Source: an uncultured Oscillospiraceae bacterium
GTDB lineage: Bacteria; Bacillota; Clostridia; Oscillospirales; Acutalibacteraceae
Length of the DNA stretch: 12,425 bases
Assembly: GCA_910587835.1 (NCBI GenBank)
Contig: CAJUNQ010000003.1
Location: forward strand, 1-12,425
Reading direction: 5' to 3'
Positions 1-6,166 of this stretch are shown in pieces. The position numbers and the translations under genes are program-made. Within the stretch, counting starts at the first letter, position 1. Each line of letters starts with the position of its first letter. Below the pieces are notes generated by a model, which was not told where the DNA came from, made no database searches, and saw nothing but the letters and a program-made list of their open reading frames with translations.

Positions 1-144
1 GGAATGACGAATTTTTACCCAGAAGGGGTTCATTTCAAGGAAAAAACCGCAAGGCAATCTTCCGATTGGCGAGGATTTTTGACGCAGAAAGGGGCCCCTT
101 CTGGGTAAAAAGACGGCCTTTCCGATTTTTCAAACAAGCCCAAG
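1..144 (-). repeat. Structured dispersed repeat, copy A (minus orientation; may run past the window start)
   Basis: Read on the minus strand, this stretch aligns almost base for base with 12286-12425. Shared blocks include GTTTGAAAAATCG, CCGTCTTTTT, TTTCTGCGTC, AAAATCCTCG, CTTGCGGTTTT and TCCTTGAAAT. A perfect 17-bp inverted repeat (TTTTTACCCAGAAGGGG at 12-28 and its complement at 95-111) encloses a small hairpin at 55-68, whose loop reads GGAA on the minus strand. The paired bases differ from those of the other copy while pairing is kept, which points to a conserved fold. No coding sequence is credible here. The family is not one I can name. The left limit cannot be set because the match runs to base 1. 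Confidence 0.75.
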
Positions 145-236
145 TATTCCTACGATTTTTTGCCTTGCAGGGCGACAAAATCCCTCGCCCCTCCGGCATC
201 CTCCGCCTATGAATACAGGTTCTAAAACAGCAGCAG

Positions 237-280
237 GCGGTCCATGGACTTCACCCAGACCATGGACCGCTTCATTTTTG
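237..280 (+). terminator. Terminator-like hairpin upstream of purC
   Basis: A perfect 11-bp stem, GCGGTCCATGG (237-247) with CCATGGACCGC (260-270), has a 12-base loop and is followed by TTCATTTTTG. It would stop plus-strand transcription coming from outside the window before the purC promoter. The T-tract is interrupted, so its strength is uncertain. The bases between the repeat and this hairpin (145-236) show no supported gene. Confidence 0.55.
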
Positions 281-325
281 CCTGTTTTCAGAGCTCCCCT
301 GCACTGACAGGCGCCCTCTCCCCTC

Positions 326-354
326 TTGCAAAATCCCGTCAGGTAGGCTATACT
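326..354 (+). promoter_or_regulatory. Sigma-A-type promoter for the purC operon
   Basis: The -35 box TTGCAA (326-331) and -10 box TATACT (349-354) are separated by exactly 17 bp. Transcription would start near 361 and give a leader of about 135 nt before purC. Other promoters in the window use the same TTGCAA box and the same spacing. Confidence 0.65.
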
Positions 355-371
355 ATGAGTAAACGCCTGTG

Positions 372-487
372 AGGAGCAGGGGGTATCTCCCCCTTCTCCT
401 GCCGGCGGCTGCGCAGCCTGTTCAGAGGAAGACGGCCTTCTTCTGAGCTGTGTCAACGATCAGCGCAAACACTTTCGCGAAAGGCGG
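372..487 (+). promoter_or_regulatory. Hairpin-rich 5' leader of purC
   Basis: Several hairpins follow one another in the purC leader. AGGAG-C-AGGGGG (372-383) pairs with CCCCCT-T-CTCCT (389-400). TCAGAGGAAG (422-431) pairs with CTTCTTCTGA (437-446). A short CTTT/AAAG hairpin with a CGCG loop (472-483) overlaps the only plausible ribosome binding site, around 480-487, ahead of the ATG at 496. None of them has a good T-tract. I see no purine-riboswitch core and no recognisable PurBox pair. A role in controlling purC translation is an inference. Confidence 0.4.
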
Positions 488-495
488 TCTTCTCT

Positions 496-1344
496 ATGCA
501 AAAGCTTATCAGCGGCAAGGTTCGGGAGGTCTATCAGGTCTCCGACTCCACGCTGGCCATTGTCACCACCGACCGGGTCTCGGCCTTTGACGTGATCCTC
601 CCCACTCCTGTCCCCGACAAGGGCCGGGTGCTCAACGCCCTGTCCTCCTTCTGGTTCCGCTATACCGGCGACATTGTCAAAAACCACATGATCTCTGAGG
701 ACCAGGCGGACATGCCCCCCCAGCTGCAGGGCGAGGACTTCGCGGGCCGCACCATATTGGTCAAGCGGCTGAAAATGCTGCCCTTTGAGTTCATCATCCG
801 GAGCTACCTGTTCGGCTCCATGTGGAAGGAGTACCAGAAAACCGGCGGCTATTGCGGCAAGCCCCTGCCCGCCGGGATGCAGCAGGCGGAGAAGCTCCCC
901 GAGCCCATCCTCACCCCGTCGATCAAGGCCGAGGAGGGCCACGATGTGAACGTCTCCTTCGAGTACATGGAGGAAAAGCTGGGCGCCGAACTGACCCGCA
1001 AGGTGTATGACGCCGCCCTGGCCGTGTACAAGCGCTGCTATGACTACGCCTATGAGCGGGGCATCATCCTTGCGGACACCAAGTTTGAGTTCGGCCTGGA
1101 CGAGAACAATGAGCTGGTGCTGGCCGACGAGGTGCTCACCCCGGACAGCAGCCGCTTTTGGAGCCGGGACGCCTACCGGCCGGGCATCTCTCCCGAGAGC
1201 TTTGACAAGCAGTATTTGCGGGACTGGCTGATTCAGAACAACCTGGACGGCAAGACCCCGCCCCCGGAGCTGCCGGAGGACGTGGTGAAAAACACCCGCG
1301 CCAAGTATCTGGAGTGCCAGGACCGGCTGGTCCCAGGGGAGTGA
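496..1344 (+). CDS. purC: Phosphoribosylaminoimidazole-succinocarboxamide synthase (SAICAR synthetase)
   Basis: This cytosolic enzyme of de novo purine synthesis joins CAIR and L-aspartate, using ATP, to give SAICAR. The protein is 282 residues, slightly longer than the common 235-260-residue bacterial form. It starts with the family's SGKVREVY ATP-site motif (residues 6-13) and has DRVSAFD (26-32). SAICAR signature one is at about 95-108 (LPFEFIIRSYLFGS) and signature two at about 193-200 (ADTKFEFG). Substrate-loop residues follow at DEVLTPDSSRFW (211-222). The ATG at 496 is the only start that keeps the N-terminal motif at the usual distance; its ribosome binding site is poor and lies in a small hairpin. 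No other pur genes are near. The stop at 1342-1344 lies five bases before the response-regulator start, so the gene probably heads an operon with the two-component system. Confidence 0.95.
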   Translation: MQKLISGKVREVYQVSDSTLAIVTTDRVSAFDVILPTPVPDKGRVLNALSSFWFRYTGDIVKNHMISEDQADMPPQLQGEDFAGRTILVKRLKMLPFEFIIRSYLFGSMWKEYQKTGGYCGKPLPAGMQQAEKLPEPILTPSIKAEEGHDVNVSFEYMEEKLGAELTRKVYDAALAVYKRCYDYAYERGIILADTKFEFGLDENNELVLADEVLTPDSSRFWSRDAYRPGISPESFDKQYLRDWLIQNNLDGKTPPPELPEDVVKNTRAKYLECQDRLVPGE

Positions 1345-1349
1345 GCGCC

Positions 1350-2042
1350 TTGTACCGTCTGTTGGTGGTAGACGACGAGGAGATGATCCGGGGGCTCATC
1401 CGCAAGTATGCGGAGTTTGAGGGCCACCAGGTCACCGAGGCCGGCAGCGGCATGGAAGCTGTGCGCCTGTGCCGCCGGGACCCGGCGGCCTTTGACCTGA
1501 TCATTATGGATGTGATGATGCCGGAGCTGGACGGCTTTTCTGCGGCCGCCGAGATTAAAAAAATCTCCTCCACTCCCATTCTCATGCTGTCAGCCCGGGG
1601 AGAGGAGTATGACAAAATACACGGCTTTGAGCTGGGGGCCGATGACTATGTGGTCAAGCCCTTCTCCCCCAAGGAGCTGATGCTGCGGGTGAACGCCATC
1701 ATGAACCGGGTGCGCCCCGCCCAGCCGCAGAAGGCCCGGGAGGTAGAGGACTTTGGGGGCCTGAGCATTGACTTCGACGCCCGGGTGGTCACTGTTGACG
1801 GGGAGCGGGCGGAGCTGTCCCCCAAGGAGTATGAGCTGCTCAGCTATCTGGTGCGCAACAAGGGCCTGGCCCTTACCCGGGAGCTGCTGCTGACCAATGT
1901 GTGGGGCTACGATTTTTATGGGGACGACCGGACCCTGGACACCCACATCAAGCTGCTGCGCAAGCGGCTGGGGCCCTACAGCGGGTATATTGTCACCCTG
2001 CGGGGGGTGGGCTACCGGTTCGACCCCCCGGGAAAGAGGTGA
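1350..2042 (+). CDS. OmpR/PhoB-family response regulator
   Basis: A DNA-binding regulator of 230 residues. The receiver domain (residues 1-118) has the acidic pair D8/D9, the phosphorylated aspartate D54 (IIMDVMMP), S81 and K103. A winged-helix DNA-binding domain (about 132-226) ends in the usual TLRGVGYRF. I chose the TTG at 1350 because AGGGGAG (1335-1341) lies eight bases before it and MYRLLVVDDEE matches family N-termini. A GTG at 1341 would leave no room for a ribosome binding site, and an ATG at 1314 would run deep inside purC. The binding site itself sits in the last codons and stop of purC, which suggests coupled translation. Its partner is the kinase at 2256-3695. The target genes are unknown. 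Confidence 0.92.
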   Translation: MYRLLVVDDEEMIRGLIRKYAEFEGHQVTEAGSGMEAVRLCRRDPAAFDLIIMDVMMPELDGFSAAAEIKKISSTPILMLSARGEEYDKIHGFELGADDYVVKPFSPKELMLRVNAIMNRVRPAQPQKAREVEDFGGLSIDFDARVVTVDGERAELSPKEYELLSYLVRNKGLALTRELLLTNVWGYDFYGDDRTLDTHIKLLRKRLGPYSGYIVTLRGVGYRFDPPGKR

Positions 2043-2049
2043 GGGCAGT

Positions 2050-2259
2050 ATGAAACGGAAAATATTTTACGGCCAGCTGGCCGCTCTGGCTCTGACCCTT
2101 CTGGGGGTGGCGGGGCTGGGGTTCATTCTCTTTGGCCCGGGCGAGACCAGCATGGCCGCTCTGTATCTCTTTGCGGGACTGGGCATAGCGGGGTTTGTGG
2201 GCAACGCTGCCCTGGCCCTGGTCCGCCTGCTGCTGGAAGCGGAAGGCCGGAAAAAATGA
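2050..2259 (+). CDS. Small two-helix membrane protein between response regulator and kinase
   Basis: A 69-residue protein of no family I recognise. The basic N-terminus (MKRK) is followed by a hydrophobic helix at about 7-29, a short loop with GPGETS (29-34), a second glycine- and alanine-rich helix at about 35-62, and a charged tail (EAEGRKK). It starts eight bases after the response-regulator stop, with GAGGTGAGGG just upstream as ribosome binding site. Its stop overlaps the kinase start (ATGA at 2256-2259), so it is almost certainly translated as part of the operon. Its place suggests an accessory membrane subunit that tunes or senses for the kinase, but that is inference. Two charged ends on the same side would give a hairpin topology. 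Confidence 0.75.
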   Translation: MKRKIFYGQLAALALTLLGVAGLGFILFGPGETSMAALYLFAGLGIAGFVGNAALALVRLLLEAEGRKK

Positions 2260-3695
2260 GAAAGGGAATGCAGGAGAAAGCCTCCCGCCGCCCCATGAGC
2301 GTGGGAGCCCACATGGCCCTGGGCTTTGGGGTGTTCGCCCTGGCGGCGGTGGCATTGCTGTGGGTGTTTCAGATTTTTTTGCTGGGCCCCTTCTATCAGG
2401 CCATCAAAACCGCCGAGGCGGAAAAGACCGCCCGGGCTGTCATTGCCCGGTTGGAGGACCAGGACCTGGAGCTTCGCACCCGGGAGCTCTGCCTGCGCAG
2501 CGGGTCAAACATCACGGTCAGCGACCCCCTGGGCCGGCAGTATGTGGGCTGGTATATCAACACCTTCCGGGACAGCCTGATCTTCAATCTCACCTCCCGG
2601 GAGTGGGCGGAGCTCTATAACCAGGTGAACCTGCAGGGCGGGCGGTATACCCGGGTGTTTCAGTCCCGGACAGCGGGGGCCATGGAGCTGCTGTTCTACG
2701 CCGTTACGGTGCGCACCCCCCAGGGCAGCGACCGGCTGGTGGTGATTGAGTCGGAGCTCACCCCCCTGGCCTCTACCGTGGAGACCCTGCTGGTGCAGCT
2801 GATCTGCCTTACCCTGGTGCTGGCGCCTTTGGGGGCTTTTCTGGCGGTGTATATTCCCCGGCGGCTGACACGGCCCCTGACAGAGATCAGCGAGTCGGCC
2901 AAGCAGCTGGCCCGGGGGGACTATTCGGTGCGCTTTGAGGGCCGGGGCGGCCGGGAGACCGGGGAGCTGGCCGCCACCCTGAACTTTGCCGCAGAGGAGC
3001 TCTCCAAAACCGAGGGCCTGCGCCGGGAGCTGCTGGCCAATGTGTCTCACGACCTGCGCACGCCCCTGACTATGATCAAGGGCTATGCCGAGGTGATGCG
3101 GGACCTGCCCGGAGAGAACAGTCCCGAAAATATACAGATCATTATTGACGAAGCAGGGCGGCTCAACGACCTGGTCAACGACCTTCTGGACCTGTCCCGG
3201 TTGGAGGCTGGGGTCATTACCCTGGAAAAGGAACGCTTCAACCTGACAGAGAGCATCCGGGACATTCTCACCCGCTACGACAAGCTGGCGGACTACCGCT
3301 TTCCCTTCTCCTACCAGGAGGAGGCCTGGGTGGAAGGGGACAAGCTGAAGCTCTCGCAGGTGGTGTACAATCTGGTGAACAACGCTGTCAACTATGCGGG
3401 GGAGGACAAGACGGTCTCCCTCCGGCAGGAGCTTCGGGAGGGCCGGGTGCGGGTCTCGGTGGCAGACACCGGGGAGGGTATTCCGGCGGACAAGCTGCGG
3501 GACATCTGGGAGCGGTATTACAAGGTGGACCGAGAGCACCGGCGGGCCCAGGTTGGCACCGGGCTGGGCCTGTCCATTGTAAAAAACGTGCTGGATTTAC
3601 ACGGCGGTACCTACGGGGTGGTCAGCGAGCTGGGAAAGGGAAGCACCTTCTGGTTTGAGCTGCCCCGGGAGGAGAGCCTCCCTGTCGGCCATTGA
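2256..3695 (+). CDS. Membrane sensor histidine kinase (HAMP, HisKA, HATPase)
   Basis: A 479-residue kinase that should phosphorylate the response regulator at 1350-2042. The first membrane helix is at about 20-43, an extracytoplasmic sensor region of about 130 residues follows (45-175), and the second helix is at about 177-199. Then come a HAMP linker (about 200-252) and the H-box with phospho-acceptor H265 (NVSHDLRTPLTMIKGYAE). The ATPase domain has an N-box at about 368-380 (QVVYNLVNNAVNY), G1 DTGEGIP (404-410), an F-box ERYYKVD (419-425), G2 GTGLGLS (434-440) and GSTFWFEL (462-469). All catalytic boxes are intact. The start ATG overlaps the stop of the small membrane protein, with GGAAGG nine bases upstream. 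The sensor region matches no domain I can name, so the signal is unknown. Confidence 0.93.
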   Translation: MRKGMQEKASRRPMSVGAHMALGFGVFALAAVALLWVFQIFLLGPFYQAIKTAEAEKTARAVIARLEDQDLELRTRELCLRSGSNITVSDPLGRQYVGWYINTFRDSLIFNLTSREWAELYNQVNLQGGRYTRVFQSRTAGAMELLFYAVTVRTPQGSDRLVVIESELTPLASTVETLLVQLICLTLVLAPLGAFLAVYIPRRLTRPLTEISESAKQLARGDYSVRFEGRGGRETGELAATLNFAAEELSKTEGLRRELLANVSHDLRTPLTMIKGYAEVMRDLPGENSPENIQIIIDEAGRLNDLVNDLLDLSRLEAGVITLEKERFNLTESIRDILTRYDKLADYRFPFSYQEEAWVEGDKLKLSQVVYNLVNNAVNYAGEDKTVSLRQELREGRVRVSVADTGEGIPADKLRDIWERYYKVDREHRRAQVGTGLGLSIVKNVLDLHGGTYGVVSELGKGSTFWFELPREESLPVGH

Positions 3696-3706
3696 CAGAG
3701 CGCACA

Positions 3707-3764
3707 GGACAAACGCCGCCTTTGGCCTGGAAGCTTTCCGGCAGGGCGGCGTTTGTCCTTATTA
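3707..3764 (+). terminator. Intrinsic terminator ending the purC/two-component operon
   Basis: GGACAAACGCCGCC (3707-3720) pairs perfectly over 14 bp with GGCGGCGTTTGTCC (3745-3758). The 24-base loop between them forms a further inner stem (GCC-GGAA / TTCC-GGC). TTATTATTCTGTTTT follows. It begins 11 bases after the kinase stop and separates the operon from the peptidase gene. Confidence 0.85.
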
Positions 3765-3790
3765 TTCTGTTTTGAAAAGGAGGCTGTCAT

Positions 3791-4714
3791 ATGCAGGCAA
3801 AACCACTGAGCAAAAAGGGCGTGATCGGCCTGTGCTCCCCCAGCCATATCCCCCTTTATGAGGCCGCGCCCGGCCAGGAGGTTCCCAGGAGCCGGGAGTA
3901 CAAAAACATCATCGCCAGCATGGAGCAGGAGGGCTTCCAGGTGGTGCAGGCGGAGAACATGTATAAAAAGACCTGGGGGTATCTTGCCTCTGACCAGGAG
4001 CGGGGTGCGGACTTTAACCAGCTGGCCGCTGACCCCAGTGTGGAGTATCTCCTGTTCGGCGGGGGCGAGGGCGCGCCGGAGGTGCTGCCCTATCTGGACT
4101 ATGAGCTGTTCCGGCAGAACCCCAAGCGCATTTGCAGCTACAGCGACGGCACCAGCATTCTCAACGCCATCTGGGCCATAACAGGCCTTGAGACCTACTA
4201 CGGCCAAAACCCCACCAAGTTTATGGAGTGGACGGACTATGACCGCCGCCACTTTGAGGGGCATATTCTCAGCGACAGTATGACAGAGCACGAGAAGGCC
4301 TCCCCCTGGCTTTGCCTGAACCCCGGCACAGCGGAGGGCGTGCTGTGCGGCGGCTACACCGTGAACTTTGCCCTGCTGCTGGGCACAAAATATTTCCCGG
4401 CAGACCTGCACGAGCCCCATATTCTGTTTTTGGAGGACCATGAGAAGTTCGGCGGGGAGGACCATGTCAGCGCCATGCTGGGCTATATTGAGCAGAGCGC
4501 GTTTATGAAATCCGTGACCGGGCTGGTCTTTGGCAACTACGCCGGCCACCCCTGCCCCCATCTCTACGCCCGGCTGAAGCTGCTGGGGGAGCGGCATCAC
4601 ATTCCCGTGGTATACTGCGACGACTTCGGCCACGGAGAAAACCACGCCATTCTGCCCATTGGGCGCAAGGCCCGGCTGACGGCAGGGGAGGACAGCGGGC
4701 TGAGGTATCTGTAG
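3791..4714 (+). CDS. S66-family peptidase (LD-carboxypeptidase / MccF-like)
   Basis: A 307-residue serine peptidase of the family that holds muropeptide LD-carboxypeptidase (LdcA) and the microcin C7 immunity peptidase MccF. The expected catalytic triad is visible: the nucleophile S118 in CSYSDGTS (115-122), a glutamate in LFLEDHE (E215), and a histidine in FGHGENHAILPIG (H281). The GGGEGAPEVLPYL stretch (90-101) and the GVLCGGYTVNFALLLGT stretch (183-199) are also typical. There is no signal peptide, which fits a cytosolic role in trimming recycled peptidoglycan peptides or in detoxifying peptide-nucleotide antibiotics; sequence alone does not decide which. AAGGAGG lies eight bases before the ATG. 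The gene follows a strong terminator, so it should be transcribed separately, though I could not place its promoter. Confidence 0.9.
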   Translation: MQAKPLSKKGVIGLCSPSHIPLYEAAPGQEVPRSREYKNIIASMEQEGFQVVQAENMYKKTWGYLASDQERGADFNQLAADPSVEYLLFGGGEGAPEVLPYLDYELFRQNPKRICSYSDGTSILNAIWAITGLETYYGQNPTKFMEWTDYDRRHFEGHILSDSMTEHEKASPWLCLNPGTAEGVLCGGYTVNFALLLGTKYFPADLHEPHILFLEDHEKFGGEDHVSAMLGYIEQSAFMKSVTGLVFGNYAGHPCPHLYARLKLLGERHHIPVVYCDDFGHGENHAILPIGRKARLTAGEDSGLRYL

Positions 4715-4746
4715 GCAGGGGCTTAGGAATGTCCCTTTCGCAGATT

Positions 4747-4927
4747 TTAAGGCAACACCGCACAAAGATTGCGCGTGAGTTGCGCAGTCAATTTTTTCGT
4801 CAGAGTGTACAGATTGAGTGTAGCCAATCTAGGGATTGACAAGCGAGAGCTGTGCGCTATGACGGAAAAAGTGCAAGCAAATCATGTGCAAAGGCCGTAG
4901 GCCGGTCTTTGTGCGGTGTTGCCTTAA
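4747..4927. mobile_element. 181-bp MITE-like element with perfect 22-bp inverted ends
   Basis: The 22 bases at 4747-4768 (beginning TTAAGGCAACACCGCAC) are the exact reverse complement of 4906-4927. Pairing continues imperfectly inward; for example TTTTTTCGTCA near 4792-4802 faces TGACGGAAAAA near 4860-4870, so the whole unit can fold into one long hairpin. The outermost TTAA may be a duplicated target site rather than part of the ends. There is no open reading frame of any merit inside, so movement would need a transposase supplied elsewhere. I cannot assign an insertion-sequence family. Confidence 0.7.
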
Positions 4928-5073
4928 TGCAGGGGTGGGTATCATCCGCCAAGTCCGTGGAAGTACCGGAGCCCTGGGAGAGGCGGGCGGACACGCTGGT
5001 CCGGCCCCTACTAGGCCCCTGGATGTGAATCAATAGAATGCGCGGTAGGACGCTCCCCAGGGGCTTTCCGCAC
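4928..5073. other. Intergenic stretch with no gene
   Basis: I see no supported gene here. The one visible structure is GCCCCTGG (5015-5022) facing CCAGGGGC (5057-5064), followed by TTTCC, a weak hairpin with a 34-base loop. I compared the stretch by eye with RNase P, tmRNA and SRP RNA core motifs and found no match. A minus-strand reading frame running from here into the MITE looks like chance. Confidence 0.5.
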
Positions 5074-5102
5074 TTGCAATCCACCGTGAAGCGTAGTATA
5101 AT
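5074..5102 (+). promoter_or_regulatory. Sigma-A-type promoter upstream of the 5272 gene
   Basis: TTGCAA (5074-5079), a 17-bp spacer and a consensus TATAAT (5097-5102). Transcription would begin near 5109, giving a leader of about 160 nt before the ATG at 5272. Confidence 0.7.
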
Positions 5103-5123
5103 GTGCGTGTCGCCACAAAAGCA

Positions 5124-5157
5124 AGACCCAGGGAAACGGAGCTCCCTGGGTCTCTTT
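5124..5157 (+). terminator. Leader hairpin, possible terminator or attenuator
   Basis: AGACCCAGGGA (5124-5134) pairs perfectly over 11 bp with TCCCTGGGTCT (5143-5153) around an 8-base loop, with CTTTACA after it. It lies only about 15 nt after the predicted transcription start. The short T-tract makes it a weak terminator. It could instead protect the 5' end of the transcript. Confidence 0.45.
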
Positions 5158-5167
5158 ACAGGGGCCG

Positions 5168-5217
5168 TCTCCCGACAGAGCCTTTTTTCTGTCTGGGGGA
5201 GAGCCGGTTACTTTTTT
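5168..5217 (+). terminator. Second leader hairpin followed by T-rich tract
   Basis: TCTCCC-GACAG (5168-5178) pairs with CTGTC (5189-5193) and GGGAGA (5197-5202), with three bases bulged on the 3' side. The run GGTTACTTTTTTCC follows. With the preceding hairpin it would bound a short RNA of roughly 100 nt, or attenuate the gene at 5272. Which applies cannot be told from sequence. Confidence 0.4.
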
Positions 5218-5271
5218 CCAGATTCTGCCGATATATGATATAGAGTGATTTTCGGAAGGAAGGGAAGCTGT

Positions 5272-5934
5272 ATGAATTTTGCTGTCAACCGGAACACAGG
5301 CCCTGTTTCTCCTATGCGGTCCGCTGCCTGGGCCAGGCCGGAGGCCGGGGCGCAGGAGCCCGCCCCTGGCCCCCGGGACGCGGTCAGCATCTCCGGCGAG
5401 GCCCGGCAGGCCTTGGAGGGAGAGGAACTGTCCCCTGTGGAAAAGGCCCTGAAGGGCGCCACCCAGGAGCAGGTTCAGGCCTGGATGGAGGAATGGCAGA
5501 CCCAGCATCAGTTGGAGGTCAACTGGAACGCTGTGGTGGACCCTGACCACAGCATCTACGCAAAAAGCTATATGGAGTCTCTGGTGTGTCAGTATGACAA
5601 GACCCGGCAGGCTGTCGAGGCCTATTATCAGGAGGGGCACCAGGAGAACCTGCGCTTTTCCAACCCCTATAACCATCTGGTGGAAAAATATAAGTTTTCC
5701 GGCTCCCCCTACTTCAAGGGGGACTGGTCCCAGGCTCAGCGGGACATGGCTTTCCGGCAGGAGGAGGCTTTGCTCCGGGGCGGGCGGGTTGTGCTGAACG
5801 ACCCCTGGGCTCTGGCAGCGTCAGGCGGCGTGCCTGACGGGGAGGCTGTGGACAAGGCTGCCCGGGCCTATGCCCAAAGCGTTCTTGACCAGCTGATTGC
5901 CAAGTATAAACAGACCAAGGGCATCGAAGGATAA
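5272..5934 (+). CDS. Unrecognised 220-residue cytosolic protein
   Basis: I do not recognise the family. GGAAGGAAGGGAAG lies just before the ATG at 5272; the in-frame ATG at 5245 has no ribosome binding site. The N-terminal 35 residues are rich in proline, alanine and glycine and probably disordered. The motif DAVSISGEARQAL (36-48) resembles the D-x-V-x-I-S-x-E-A-R segment found near the start of several Firmicutes proteins of unknown function. The rest looks helical and charged, with tryptophan and tyrosine clusters (AWMEEWQTQHQLEVNW, YFKGDWSQAQRDMAF) and a lysine-rich C-terminal helix. There is no signal peptide, membrane helix or cysteine-based metal site. Codon use matches the neighbours. 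It stands alone between its own promoter and a hairpin-bearing gap. Confidence 0.75.
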   Translation: MNFAVNRNTGPVSPMRSAAWARPEAGAQEPAPGPRDAVSISGEARQALEGEELSPVEKALKGATQEQVQAWMEEWQTQHQLEVNWNAVVDPDHSIYAKSYMESLVCQYDKTRQAVEAYYQEGHQENLRFSNPYNHLVEKYKFSGSPYFKGDWSQAQRDMAFRQEEALLRGGRVVLNDPWALAASGGVPDGEAVDKAARAYAQSVLDQLIAKYKQTKGIEG

Positions 5935-5936
5935 TA

Positions 5937-6046
5937 TTGCCGTTGAACGGACCTGTGCCCCCGGCAAGTCATACTGCTGGGCAAAGTCTGTCTCAAAGCC
6001 AGAGGGATGAAGGTTTTTTGCCCGGAAACGGTCCGTTTTCAGGCAA
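5937..6046 (+). repeat. Related hairpin sequences in the gap before mrp
   Basis: TTGCCCGGAAACGG (6018-6031) pairs with CCGTTTTCAGGCAA (6033-6046) in 13 of 14 positions, counting one G-U pair. An earlier copy of the 5' arm, TTGCCGTTGAACGGACC (5937-5953), directly follows the stop of the upstream gene and could pair with the same 3' arm. GTTTC follows the hairpin, too short for a confident terminator. No promoter for mrp could be placed with confidence between here and 6150. Confidence 0.4.
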
Positions 6047-6166
6047 GTTTCAGGTACTATTGGGGGTTTGTCGCGGAAAACAGCCGTTGCAGGCGTTATT
6101 TGTCCAAACAATCAAGCTGCAAGTTGAAAACAGAGAATCGCAGAACAGAAAAGGAGAATGGAACCC

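Noticed and set aside
130..456. 108-residue minus-strand reading frame upstream of purC
   Set aside because: Its sequence is low-complexity and resembles no protein; it crosses the purC promoter, the hairpin at 237-270 and the repeat edge, and it has no ribosome binding site I can support. Its LGLV-stop end is explained by the repeat.
1314..1349. Longer start for the response regulator (ATG at 1314 or GTG at 1341)
   Set aside because: The ATG would overlap purC by 31 bases and add a non-homologous tail. The GTG has its only AGGGGA directly adjacent, leaving no spacing.
2505..3539. 344-residue minus-strand frame opposite the kinase gene, and a similar long frame opposite the peptidase gene
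   Set aside because: Both are shadows of well-supported plus-strand genes in GC-rich DNA and show no domain features.
4928..5073. Possible RNase P, tmRNA, SRP or T-box RNA
   Set aside because: The conserved core motifs of these RNAs are not visible; only a weak 8-bp hairpin is.
4857..5084. 75-residue minus-strand frame partly inside the MITE-like element
   Set aside because: About half of it is the translated inverted-repeat element and the rest has no recognisable domain or ribosome binding site.
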